This document shows, in pieces, positions 7,593 through 15,867 of a DNA stretch of 64,000 bases. The stretch is from an uncultured Lachnospiraceae bacterium (GTDB taxonomy: Bacteria > Bacillota > Clostridia > Lachnospirales > Lachnospiraceae). The stretch lies in the NCBI GenBank assembly GCA_910588875.1, contig CAJURT010000008.1, positions 41,841 through 105,840 on the forward strand. Direction: 5' to 3'. The notes beneath the pieces are model-generated. The model did not search any database and was not told the DNA's origin. It was given only the letters and a program-made list of their open reading frames with translations. Position 1 is the stretch's first letter; every line of letters starts with the position of its first letter. The position numbers and the translations under genes are program-made.

Positions 7593-8894
7593 TTATTTAT
7601 CTCCGTTACCGTCTTTTGGCAGCATTACCTCCATGCCGCCCATATACATCTGGAGCACCTTGGGGATCCTGACACTGCCGTCTGCCTGCAGGTTATTCTC
7701 CAAAAATGCAATCAGCATCCGCGGCGGCGCCACTACTGTATTATTCAGTGTATGGGCAAAATATTTCCCCTTTTCCCCCTCAACCCGGATTTTTAAACGG
7801 CGCGCCTGGGCATCCCCAAGGTTTGAGCAGGATCCCACTTCAAAATACTTCTTCTGGCGCGGCGACCAAGCCTCCACATCGCAAGATTTCACCTTTAAGT
7901 CCGCCAGATCACCGGAACAGCACTCTAACGTCCGCACCGGGATATCCAGGGAACGGAACAAATCCACCGTATTCTGCCAGAGTTTGTCATACCACATGGG
8001 AGACTCCTCCGGCTTACAGACCACAATCATCTCCTGCTTTTCAAACTGGTGGATCCGGTACACACCGCGCTCCTCGATCCCATGAGCCCCTTTCTCCTTC
8101 CTGAAACAGGGGGAATAGCTGGTCAGCGTCTTGGGAAGCTGCTCTTCCGGAGTGATGGTGTCAATAAACTTGCCGATCATGGAATGCTCGCTGGTTCCGA
8201 TCAGATAAAGATCCTCCCCCTCAATCTTATACATCATGGCATCCATCTCCGCAAAGGACATCACCCCGGTCACCACATTGCTGCGGATCATAAACGGCGG
8301 CACACAGTAGGTAAAGCCGCGGCCAATCATAAAATCTCTGGCATAGGCAATCACTGCAGAATGCAGCCTGGCGATATCCCCCATGAGGTAATAAAAGCCA
8401 TTCCCCGCCACCTTTCCTGCCGCATCCAAATCAATGCCGTCGAAACGCTTCATAATGTCCGTGTGGTACGGAATCTCAAAATCCGGCACCACCGGCTCTC
8501 CAAACTTCTCGATCTCCACATTCTCGCTGTCGTCCTTGCCAATCGGCACACTTGGGTCTATCATATTGGGGATGGTCATCATGATCTTCTGTACCTGGGC
8601 TTCCAGCTGTGTCTCCTGGGCCTCCAGTTCCGCAAGGCGGCTGGCATTCGCTGCCACCTGGGCCTTCACAGCTTCCGCCTCCTCCTTCTTCCCCTGGCCC
8701 ATCAACTGCCCAATCTGCTTGGAAAGCTTATTGCGCATTGCGCGCAGGCCATCTGCCTCTGCCTTGGCCGCCCGGTTCCTGGCATCCAGTTCGATCACCT
8801 GGTCTACCAGGAGCAGCTTGTCAAACTGGAATTTATTCTCAATATTTTTTTTCACAGCCTCCGGATTTTCCCGTACAAATCTTAAGTCTAACAT
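7593..8894 (-). CDS. serS: Seryl-tRNA synthetase
   Basis: Class II synthetase charging tRNA-Ser. At 433 residues it has the normal length. An N-terminal long coiled-coil arm (about 28-100) that grips the tRNA variable arm is followed by the catalytic core. Motif 2 region reads CFRKEKGAHGIEERGVYRIH then QFEKQE, and motif 3 HTLNNTVVAPPRMLIAFLEN. These differ from the common forms (RSEAGSAGRDTRG, HTLNGSGLAVGR) and mark a divergent SerRS subgroup, but the class II Arg and Glu residues are kept. AGGAGG is 5 nt before the ATG. The leader is short with no room for a T-box. The gene is divergent from trkA. Confidence 0.96.
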   Translation of the reverse strand: MLDLRFVRENPEAVKKNIENKFQFDKLLLVDQVIELDARNRAAKAEADGLRAMRNKLSKQIGQLMGQGKKEEAEAVKAQVAANASRLAELEAQETQLEAQVQKIMMTIPNMIDPSVPIGKDDSENVEIEKFGEPVVPDFEIPYHTDIMKRFDGIDLDAAGKVAGNGFYYLMGDIARLHSAVIAYARDFMIGRGFTYCVPPFMIRSNVVTGVMSFAEMDAMMYKIEGEDLYLIGTSEHSMIGKFIDTITPEEQLPKTLTSYSPCFRKEKGAHGIEERGVYRIHQFEKQEMIVVCKPEESPMWYDKLWQNTVDLFRSLDIPVRTLECCSGDLADLKVKSCDVEAWSPRQKKYFEVGSCSNLGDAQARRLKIRVEGEKGKYFAHTLNNTVVAPPRMLIAFLENNLQADGSVRIPKVLQMYMGGMEVMLPKDGNGDK

Positions 8895-8938
8895 GGTCTC
8901 CTCCTAAATTATGGAATGCTTTCCTCTGTAATTTTCAA

Positions 8939-8944
8939 ATTATA
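8939..8944 (-). promoter_or_regulatory. Probable -10 of serS
   Basis: TATAAT on the minus strand, 45 bp upstream of the start codon; no convincing -35 at 17 bp. Confidence 0.5.
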
Positions 8945-8989
8945 CTACATTTCGGTCCAAATTAAAAGCCCAAAATCCACAATTTCATA

Positions 8990-9017
8990 GTGACAATTCC
9001 TTAATTTGTGGTAAAAT
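8990..9017 (+). promoter_or_regulatory. Promoter of trkA
   Basis: GTGACA (8990-8995), 16-bp spacer, TAAAAT (9012-9017). Confidence 0.55.
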
Positions 9018-9085
9018 GTTCACGTAGGCAATGAGCATTCCATAACAAAGATTGCCTTTCACCAAAACTAGGATTGGAGAACCTC

Positions 9086-10444
9086 ATGAAAATTATTATT
9101 ATAGGCTGCGGCAAGGTCGGATATGCCCTGGCAGAGGGGTTAACAGATGAAAATCATGATGTCACAATCATCGACTCTTCTGCGGAACGGCTGCAGGGGG
9201 TCACGGAAGAACTGGATGCCATGCAGATTGTCGGCAATGGTTCCAGCATCAATACTCTTATGGAAGCGGGTATCGCTGATACGGATCTCCTGATTGCCGT
9301 AACCGGCTCCGATGAACTGAACCTCCTGTGCTGCCTGATCGCCAAGAAACAATGGGACTGCCATACCATTGCCCGTGTGCGCAACCCGATTTATAACAAA
9401 GAGATTGACCTGATCAAGGAAAGCCTGGGCATTTCCATGATCATCAACCCGGAACTTGCCGCCTCGGCAGAGATCGCAAGGCTGCTCCGGTTTCCCTCTG
9501 CCATCAAGATCGACACCTTTGCCAAGGGGCGGGTGGAACTTTTAAAATTCCGCATCAGGCCGGAGTTCCACCTGGATCAGGTATCCATCGCCGAACTGCC
9601 CCGCCATGCAAAATGTGATATCCTGGTAGCCGGCATTGAACGAGGTGAGGATGCCCATATCCCCAACGGTAACTTTGTCATGCAGAATGGAGATCTCCTC
9701 TCCATTATTGCTTCCCCAAAAAACGCCGCTGCATTTTTCCGCAACATAGGCCTTGCCACCAACCAGGTAAAAAACTGCATGATCATTGGAGGCGGCACCA
9801 TCGCCATCTACCTGGCCAGGCTGCTTCTGGATATGAAAATCCGGGTTGCCATTATCGACAAAAGCCTGCAGCGCTGCCAGGAACTGAGCGAGCATCTTCC
9901 GGATGCCGTGATTATCCATGGGGACGGCACCAACAGGAAGCTTCTGATGGAAGAAAACTTAGAAGGCGCCGAAGCCTTTGTGGCCCTTACGAATATGGAC
10001 GAAGAAAACATTATGCTTTCTTTGTTCGCACGCGAGCATTCCAAGGCTAAGCTGATCACCAAGGTAAACCGGATGTCCTTTGACAATATCCTTGACCAGC
10101 TTGACCTGGGGAGCATTATCTATCCCAAATACATTACCGCTGACTATATTCTCCGCTATATCCGTGCCATGCAGAATTCCATAGGCAGCAATGTGGAAAC
10201 CTTATGCCACATCCTGGACGGCAAAGCGGAAGCATTGGAATTCTGCATCCTGGAGAATTCCCCTGTGGTGGGCATCCCCTTAAAGGACATGCAGCTAAAA
10301 AGCAACCTTCTTCTCGGCTGCATCCACAGGAAGGGGAAGGTTATTATCCCACGAGGCAATGACACCATCAATGTGGGCGACACGGTAATCGTAGTCACTA
10401 CCCAAAAGGGGCTGGATGACATCCAGGATATTCTGAAAAAATAG
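9086..10444 (+). CDS. trkA: TrkA, NAD-binding peripheral subunit of Trk potassium uptake
   Basis: Cytoplasmic gating ring subunit of a Trk/Ktr potassium transporter. It has the full duplicated TrkA architecture in 452 residues: RCK-N Rossmann domain starting MKIIIIGCGKVGYALAEGL with acidic ribose-binding IIDSS, an RCK-C domain, a second Rossmann domain with CMIIGGGTIAIYLARLL, and a second RCK-C ending VGDTVIVVTT. Start ATG at 9086 was chosen because the Rossmann strand begins immediately and GGAG lies 6 nt upstream; a TTG at 9074 opens the frame earlier. The channel subunit trkH follows after 11 nt. Confidence 0.95.
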   Translation: MKIIIIGCGKVGYALAEGLTDENHDVTIIDSSAERLQGVTEELDAMQIVGNGSSINTLMEAGIADTDLLIAVTGSDELNLLCCLIAKKQWDCHTIARVRNPIYNKEIDLIKESLGISMIINPELAASAEIARLLRFPSAIKIDTFAKGRVELLKFRIRPEFHLDQVSIAELPRHAKCDILVAGIERGEDAHIPNGNFVMQNGDLLSIIASPKNAAAFFRNIGLATNQVKNCMIIGGGTIAIYLARLLLDMKIRVAIIDKSLQRCQELSEHLPDAVIIHGDGTNRKLLMEENLEGAEAFVALTNMDEENIMLSLFAREHSKAKLITKVNRMSFDNILDQLDLGSIIYPKYITADYILRYIRAMQNSIGSNVETLCHILDGKAEALEFCILENSPVVGIPLKDMQLKSNLLLGCIHRKGKVIIPRGNDTINVGDTVIVVTTQKGLDDIQDILKK

Positions 10445-10455
10445 GGGAATCAACG

Positions 10456-11895
10456 ATGAATTATCGAATTATCTTATACATAATCGGCTGGGTCCTGAAT
10501 ATTGAAGCCACTCTCATGCTTCTTCCCGTCCTGACGGGTGTTATCTACCAGGAATCCGCACTTTGGTCCTTTGTGGTCAGCGGGGCTGCCTGCCTTGCGG
10601 CGGGCCTTTTGCTGACCTTCCGAAAACCAAAACGCCAGTATTTCTATGTCAGGGAGGGTTATGTGACTGTCGCCTTAAGCTGGGTTGTCCTGAGTATCAT
10701 GGGGTCACTGCCGTTCCTGTTCAGCGGCTCCATCCAAAGCCCTGTTGATGCCCTGTTTGAAACGGTTTCCGGCTTTACCACCACCGGCGCCAGCATTCTG
10801 CCGGCCGTGGAGGATTTGCCCAAATGTGTGCTGCTCTGGCGCAGCTTTACCCATTGGATCGGCGGCATGGGCGTATTGGTATTTTTGCTTTCCCTGCTGA
10901 AACTGGCCGGCGGGTCACATATGAACCTGATGAAAGCCGAAAGCCCGGGGCCTTCTGTAAGCAAACTGATGCCCAAGGTCCATTCCACAGCCAAAATCCT
11001 TTATGGGATCTATATTATCATAACCCTGACGGAATTTGTTGTATTGCTGGTCAGTGGAATGCCTGTCTTTGATGCGCTTACCACCTCCTTCGGCACTGCG
11101 GGGACAGGTGGCTTTGGCATCAAAAACGACAGTATTGCCAGCTACTCCCCTTTGATCCAGGTGGAAATCACCATTTTCATGATCCTGTTTGGCGTCAATT
11201 TTAACTTTTATTTCCTCCTGTTGCTGCGCAAATGGAAACAGGCCTTTTCCAACGAAGAAGTCTGCTGGTATTTTATCGTCATCCTTACCGCGATCCTCCT
11301 GATTGGATGGGATATCCGCGGAATTTACGGTACAGCCGGCGTCGCCCTCCGCGAATCCGCCTTTCAGGTGGGTTCGATTATCACTACCACCGGTTTTGCC
11401 ACCTGCGACTTTAACCAGTGGCCGGAACTTTCCCGGACCATCCTGGTCATGCTGATGTTTGTCGGCGCCTGTGCCGGGAGTACGGGGGGCGGAATCAAAG
11501 TCTCCCGCTTTATCATCCTTCTCAAATACACCCGGAAGGAATTAAGCCAGTACCTCCATCCGCGTCAGATCAAGAGAATCCGCATGGACGGCAAATCCAT
11601 TGAGCACGAAGTCGTCCGCAACATCAATGTGTTTATGATTATTTATCTCTTGATTTTTGCATTTTCCCTTTTAGTGCTGTCCCTTGACGGCACTGACCTG
11701 ATTACCAATTTCACTGCCGTGGCCGCCACGTTTAATAACATCGGCCCTGGGCTGGAACTGGTGGGCCCGTCATCAAATTTTGGTTTGTTTTCTAATCCGG
11801 CAAAACTGGTCCTGATTTTTGACATGCTTGCCGGAAGGCTGGAGATCTTCCCGCTTCTTTTACTGTTTATGCGGGATACCTGGAGGAAATTCTGA
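10456..11895 (+). CDS. trkH: TrkH/KtrB-type potassium channel subunit
   Basis: Integral membrane potassium-conducting subunit, 479 residues. Four M1-P-M2 repeats are visible with the pseudo-selectivity-filter segments VSGFTTTGAS, FGTAGTGGFG, ITTTGFAT and FNNIGPG, each giving one filter glycine. ACAGSTGGGIKVSRF matches the conserved segment following the third repeat. It pairs with TrkA, 11 nt upstream. GGGGAA sits 7 nt before the ATG. Confidence 0.96.
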   Translation: MNYRIILYIIGWVLNIEATLMLLPVLTGVIYQESALWSFVVSGAACLAAGLLLTFRKPKRQYFYVREGYVTVALSWVVLSIMGSLPFLFSGSIQSPVDALFETVSGFTTTGASILPAVEDLPKCVLLWRSFTHWIGGMGVLVFLLSLLKLAGGSHMNLMKAESPGPSVSKLMPKVHSTAKILYGIYIIITLTEFVVLLVSGMPVFDALTTSFGTAGTGGFGIKNDSIASYSPLIQVEITIFMILFGVNFNFYFLLLLRKWKQAFSNEEVCWYFIVILTAILLIGWDIRGIYGTAGVALRESAFQVGSIITTTGFATCDFNQWPELSRTILVMLMFVGACAGSTGGGIKVSRFIILLKYTRKELSQYLHPRQIKRIRMDGKSIEHEVVRNINVFMIIYLLIFAFSLLVLSLDGTDLITNFTAVAATFNNIGPGLELVGPSSNFGLFSNPAKLVLIFDMLAGRLEIFPLLLLFMRDTWRKF

Positions 11896-11991
11896 TCCGG
11901 CATGACCTTCTTTGGCTCGCTGACGGAGGGGCGCCGGAAGGCTGTTTTGAATCTTTGCGGGAGCAAAGACTCTTTAAAAGGAGAAAACATC

Positions 11992-12654
11992 ATGAAGAAA
12001 CTGATCAAAAGTGCATCAAATGGCTTGGCAATCATTATTGTATTGATAATGATTTTCAATTTATTCGCCTGCAATAAGGAAAGCAATGCAGAAACAAAAT
12101 CCTTGTATGCACAGGGCATGGAGATTGTTCAGCTTATGTCGGAAATGACGCAAACCGAGGAATATGTGGAAATCTACACTGGAGACAGCGAACTCATGAC
12201 GGTTATCCAGAATATCGGCAGCGGCGATTTTTCTTCGCCTAAAGCTGTGTATGCCATTTCCATCGCTGATGATGATCTTGCTGCTATGGTGGGATTGAGT
12301 AACTTGGACAATGTTTCTGAAGAATTAAAGAACTACCTGTTGCAAAAGGCTTTCGCTGTACTGATGACGCAAATCAATGGCATGAGTGGTACAGCTAATC
12401 TGGCTGCATCCAGCATTTGTAGTGTTGGAAAGACTTTTGTAAATGAGAAGGCCACAGAGAATGTGATCTATCTTTATGTCTATGAAAATGCAGTTCCTGT
12501 TGCCGTAATCTTCACGGTTGGCGAAAATCAGGCGGTATCTGCGAATGGTATGTTTATCATGTACGATGATTTCACTTGCGACTCTGCAGATGAAATCAAA
12601 GCTTTCTTCAAATATATTACTGTTGATGTATCAGAGGTTCTGCCGGAAAAATAA
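11992..12654 (+). CDS. Putative lipoprotein of unknown function
   Basis: A 220-residue protein with a basic N-terminus, hydrophobic stretch and lipobox LFAC (Cys about residue 24), so probably lipid-anchored outside the membrane. The mature part is mixed alpha/beta with no domain I recognise. It follows trkH by about 100 bp; a 7-bp hairpin (11952-11969) sits between. The start ATG has AGGAG 8 nt upstream; the frame opens 30 codons earlier without signal features. By eye it is more AT-rich than its neighbours, which could mean recent acquisition. Confidence 0.75.
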   Translation: MKKLIKSASNGLAIIIVLIMIFNLFACNKESNAETKSLYAQGMEIVQLMSEMTQTEEYVEIYTGDSELMTVIQNIGSGDFSSPKAVYAISIADDDLAAMVGLSNLDNVSEELKNYLLQKAFAVLMTQINGMSGTANLAASSICSVGKTFVNEKATENVIYLYVYENAVPVAVIFTVGENQAVSANGMFIMYDDFTCDSADEIKAFFKYITVDVSEVLPEK

Positions 12655-12677
12655 TGGCCTGACCACTTCGGCTATCG

Positions 12678-12709
12678 GGGGCTTTCCCTTTTTGGGTGAA
12701 AGCCCCTTT
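12678..12709 (+). terminator. Terminator after trkA-trkH-lipoprotein
   Basis: A 9-bp stem GGGGCTTTC (12678-12686) with GAAAGCCCC (12698-12706), then TTT. Confidence 0.75.
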
Positions 12710-12769
12710 GACAACTGGTGTCTTGGTTTGGCCACTGTTTCGCCTTGGCCGCAATTCCCGGTTCCCCGG

Positions 12770-13786
12770 CTACTCCTCCCCCACTGCTGCGATACGTTCA
12801 ATCACATCCATATAATCTGCGCAGTATTTTTGATACACTGGCGTCATCACTTCTCGGAACCGCTCCTTCTCCTCATCCGTCAGTTCCACTATCGTACATC
12901 CTGCACTTTTCACCCGTCTCATGGAGGATTCCGACCTCTGAGTCCACAGCTTCCGTTCATACAAGGCAGATTCCCTGGCACACTCTACAATAATTCTCTG
13001 ATCCTCCGCCGAAAGCTTGTCCCAGGTATACTGGGACATCAGCTGCATCTCCGGTACCCGGGTGTGTTCGTCCACAGTATAATAAGGAGCCACCTCATAA
13101 TGGCGAACCGACTCATAGGAAGGCCAATTGTTCTCTGCCCCGTCGATCTGCCCTGTCTCCAGGGCCGAATATACCTTATCATACGTCATGGGAATTGCCG
13201 TCCCGCCCAGGGCTTCCACCATAGATGCCATCATCTCCGATTCCTGAACCCGGATCCGCATCCCCTTTACATCTTCCAGCCTTTGTACCGGTTTTTTGGT
13301 ACAATAGAAATTTCTCGCCCCCGCATCATACCAGGACAGGCCCACCAATCCGGAACCATCCAAAACCTCCATAAATTCGTCCCCGATCTTCCCTTCCAGC
13401 ACCTTCCACATATGCTCAGAATTCTTATACAGATACGGCATCTGCAGCACATTCAACTCCGGCACAAATTCTGACAGGGAAGATAAGGATGCCCGCACAA
13501 AATCAATCCCCCCATACTGCAGCTGCTCCACCACCGCCTGCTCATCCCCAAGGGCCCCTCCTGCATGTACCAGGATCTCAATCCTTCCCCCGGTCCGCTC
13601 CTTTACCAACTCTGCAAACTTATAAGCCCCCCTGGTGGTGGGATAATCCTCTGCCTGGTTTTCCGCATAGGTAAGTACAAATTCCGGCACATTTCCCGGC
13701 GCCTCTTCCCCTTTCTTCCCTTTGCATGCCACCAGCATAGCCCCGGCAGCCAGAACTACTGCACATCTTCTCAAACCTCTTCCCAT
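12770..13786 (-). CDS. Second TRAP transporter substrate-binding protein (DctP family)
   Basis: Extracytoplasmic solute receptor of a TRAP transporter, 338 residues. A signal peptide ends in a lipobox LVAC, so it is a lipoprotein. The DctP fold is clear: the carboxylate-binding Arg lies in DVKGMRIRVQES, followed by MTYDKVYSALETGQIDGAENN. It lies downstream of dctM but has its own promoter and is separated by a terminator, so it is an independent unit. It shares the fold with the DctP at 15868-16995 but only limited identity by eye, so ligands may differ. ATG 13786 has AGGGAG 8 nt upstream; a GTG at 13795 is the alternative. Confidence 0.93.
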   Translation of the reverse strand: MGRGLRRCAVVLAAGAMLVACKGKKGEEAPGNVPEFVLTYAENQAEDYPTTRGAYKFAELVKERTGGRIEILVHAGGALGDEQAVVEQLQYGGIDFVRASLSSLSEFVPELNVLQMPYLYKNSEHMWKVLEGKIGDEFMEVLDGSGLVGLSWYDAGARNFYCTKKPVQRLEDVKGMRIRVQESEMMASMVEALGGTAIPMTYDKVYSALETGQIDGAENNWPSYESVRHYEVAPYYTVDEHTRVPEMQLMSQYTWDKLSAEDQRIIVECARESALYERKLWTQRSESSMRRVKSAGCTIVELTDEEKERFREVMTPVYQKYCADYMDVIERIAAVGEE

Positions 13787-13825
13787 CCCCTGCACTCCCT
13801 GAATTCCTGTATTGATCTAAAAGGC

Positions 13826-13854
13826 AATATAACACAAAACCGCTGCCATGTCAT
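13826..13854 (-). promoter_or_regulatory. Promoter of the second dctP
   Basis: Minus-strand ATGACA (13849-13854), 17-bp spacer, TATATT (13826-13831). Confidence 0.6.
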
Positions 13855-13867
13855 CCGCATTTTATCC

Positions 13868-13898
13868 AAAAAAGGACTGCCCCAAAAGAGCAGCCCTT
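13868..13898 (-). terminator. Terminator after dctM
   Basis: Minus strand AAGGGCTGC (13890-13898) pairs with GCAGTCCTT (13872-13880), one G-U pair, followed by a T run. Confidence 0.85.
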
Positions 13899-13923
13899 CC
13901 CGTTTCCTAACAGATTTATCGCA

Positions 13924-15219
13924 TCACCCAACCATCAGGCTTGGGAGCCACATGCTGATTGCCGGTATAAATGTAATCAGGAGCAAAGAAACGATCATGC
14001 ACAGATAAAACGGCAGTGTGGCCTTAACTACTTTCTCCATCGGCAGTTTCGCTATGGCAGAACCAATAAACAGCACTGCGCCCACCGGAGGGGTCAGAAG
14101 CCCGATCCCACAGTTTAAAATTACCATAATACCAAACTGAATCGGGTCAATGCCGATTGAAGTGGCAATCGGCAGCAGGATCGGTGTTGCAATCAGGATG
14201 ATGGGAGCCATATCCATGATACATCCCAGAACCAGAAGGATCAGGTTCAGCAGCAATGCCAGGATATAAGGATTCCTGGTCAGCCCTGTAATGGCGTTTG
14301 CCGCCAATTCCGGAACATGCAGCATCGTCAGGCAGTTACCAAATACCGCTGATGTGGAAATCAGGATAAGTACGATAGATAAGGTGGCAACGCAGTCATC
14401 CAGGGACTTCCACACTCCCTTCCAGTCCAGCCCCTTGTAGACAAACACGCTGACAATCAGGCTGTAGATAACCGCAATGGCTGCCGACTCAGTAGCGGTA
14501 AACACACCGCCAACCACACCAAACACCACGATCAGCACTGCCGCCAATGCCCAAATCGACACGCTCAGCTGCCGGATCAGGTTCATCACCGAAAAGGGCT
14601 CACCCTTTGGATAATTCCTTTTTACAGAAATAATGTAAGAGCCGATCATCAGGCTGCCTGCCAGCAGAGCGCCTGGAATATATCCGGCCAAAAACAAGGA
14701 ACCCACAGAAATCCCGCCTGCAGTGGTTGCATAGATAACCATGTTATGGCTGGGCGGAACCAGAAGCCCCTCACAGGAGGATGTGATGGTAACCGCTGTG
14801 GAGAAATCCGCATCATATCCCTGATCCACCATCATAGGGATGAGGATGGAGCCAAGGGAAGCAGTATCTGCAGAGGCAGAACCGGAGATACCCCCGAAGA
14901 AATAGGAGGCCACAATATTTACCATTGCCATGCCGCCGCGCATCCATCCCACGCAGGCATTTGCCAGGGCTATCAGCTTTTCAGAGATACCGCCGGATCC
15001 CATCAGCACCCCCATGGTAATAAAGAACGGCACAGCCATCAAGCTAAAAGAACTGATCCCCTTTACCATGAACTGGCAAATCGTACTCAGGGATTTGCCC
15101 ATAGACAGAAGGCAGAGCACGGAAGCCAGGCCTACCGCATAGGCAATCGGGAACCGAAGAAAAATCATAATAAAAAAGCTGCCAAGCAAAACGGCAATCG
15201 CCATTGTATTCGCATCCAT
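13924..15219 (-). CDS. dctM: TRAP transporter large permease (DctM)
   Basis: Twelve-helix sodium-coupled transport subunit of a TRAP system, 431 residues, the normal DctM length. Typical features are MAVPFFITMGVLMGSGGI near residue 60, the GGISGSASADTASLGSILIP segment, and LLTPPVGAVLFIGSAIA near the C-terminus. The start ATG overlaps the dctQ stop by one base (TAATG), which implies translational coupling. The substrate is probably a carboxylate such as a C4-dicarboxylate or sugar acid; the sequence does not decide. Confidence 0.95.
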   Translation of the reverse strand: MDANTMAIAVLLGSFFIMIFLRFPIAYAVGLASVLCLLSMGKSLSTICQFMVKGISSFSLMAVPFFITMGVLMGSGGISEKLIALANACVGWMRGGMAMVNIVASYFFGGISGSASADTASLGSILIPMMVDQGYDADFSTAVTITSSCEGLLVPPSHNMVIYATTAGGISVGSLFLAGYIPGALLAGSLMIGSYIISVKRNYPKGEPFSVMNLIRQLSVSIWALAAVLIVVFGVVGGVFTATESAAIAVIYSLIVSVFVYKGLDWKGVWKSLDDCVATLSIVLILISTSAVFGNCLTMLHVPELAANAITGLTRNPYILALLLNLILLVLGCIMDMAPIILIATPILLPIATSIGIDPIQFGIMVILNCGIGLLTPPVGAVLFIGSAIAKLPMEKVVKATLPFYLCMIVSLLLITFIPAISMWLPSLMVG

Positions 15220-15743
15220 TACGCCTCGCCCTCCTTTACAAAGATCAGTTTCACATGGTTATAGATCGCCTCAATCTCAAATACCAGCATGGCGACACCA
15301 GCCAGCGGAACCGGGAAATACATCCAGAATCGGGACAGCCATGGCATACTCTCATAACTTCCCCGCCCACCGATCTTTTGTGCATACTGCCATCCCACCA
15401 CAATCATAATCAGGGCAAGAATCAGTACCGCCAAGTCTGCTAAAATATCCAGAAAACGAATCAGTGCCTTCGGAAGGTAGCTGTCCAGGGCAGTCATACG
15501 GATATGGGAGCCGTTACGGATCGCCAGCGCAGCGGAAAGCACCGCCATATAAGACATTAAGGTCAACACCACCTGCTCTGACCATGCCGGATCCGGGATA
15601 AAAGGAATGTATCTTCCGCACACAGCCATGGAGGTGATGGCAATATCCGCAATTAATAGCAATTTACAGATTATCAGGGTCACTTTGTACACAATATCGT
15701 ATAAAGGCTTGATCTTATCGATCTTTTCAAAAATCGCAGGCAT
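15219..15743 (-). CDS. dctQ: TRAP transporter small permease (DctQ)
   Basis: Four-helix small membrane subunit, 174 residues. Helices are visible at about 18-38, 52-72, 90-112 and 130-152, with the conserved EQVVLTLMSYMAVLSAA and the RNGSHIRM loop between helices 2 and 3. Start ATG 15743 has AAAGGAG 5 nt upstream. Coupled to dctM by a one-base overlap. A 125-bp gap with a stable hairpin separates it from dctP upstream. Confidence 0.93.
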   Translation of the reverse strand: MPAIFEKIDKIKPLYDIVYKVTLIICKLLLIADIAITSMAVCGRYIPFIPDPAWSEQVVLTLMSYMAVLSAALAIRNGSHIRMTALDSYLPKALIRFLDILADLAVLILALIMIVVGWQYAQKIGGRGSYESMPWLSRFWMYFPVPLAGVAMLVFEIEAIYNHVKLIFVKEGEA

Positions 15744-15775
15744 AGCTACTCCTTTCCCACTCAGAAAACGCTCAA

Positions 15776-15810
15776 CAGGGCACAGAAACCTTACTGGCTC
15801 CTGTGCCCTG
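15776..15810 (-). other. Intergenic hairpin between dctP and dctQ
   Basis: Perfect 10-bp stem CAGGGCACAG (15776-15785) with CTGTGCCCTG (15801-15810). Only a short, interrupted T stretch follows on the minus strand, so partial termination or 3-prime-end protection of the dctP message is more likely than full termination. Confidence 0.75.
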
Positions 15811-15867
15811 CAAAACACCTACCACTTAGGTTTTCTTATTTTTGTGACAATGCTGCTTTTCTGCATT

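Larger units (their letters stand above)
8909..9045. repeat. 12-bp perfect inverted repeat in the serS/trkA divergent region
   Basis: TTATGGAATGCT (8909-8920) and AGCATTCCATAA (9034-9045) are exact reverse complements. Each copy lies downstream of one of the two divergent promoters, so both transcripts carry AGCATTCCATAA in their leaders. Confidence 0.85.

Noticed and set aside
8895..9085. T-box leader for serS
   Set aside because: The leader is under 50 nt from the -10 and has no antiterminator-type TGGNACC sequence.
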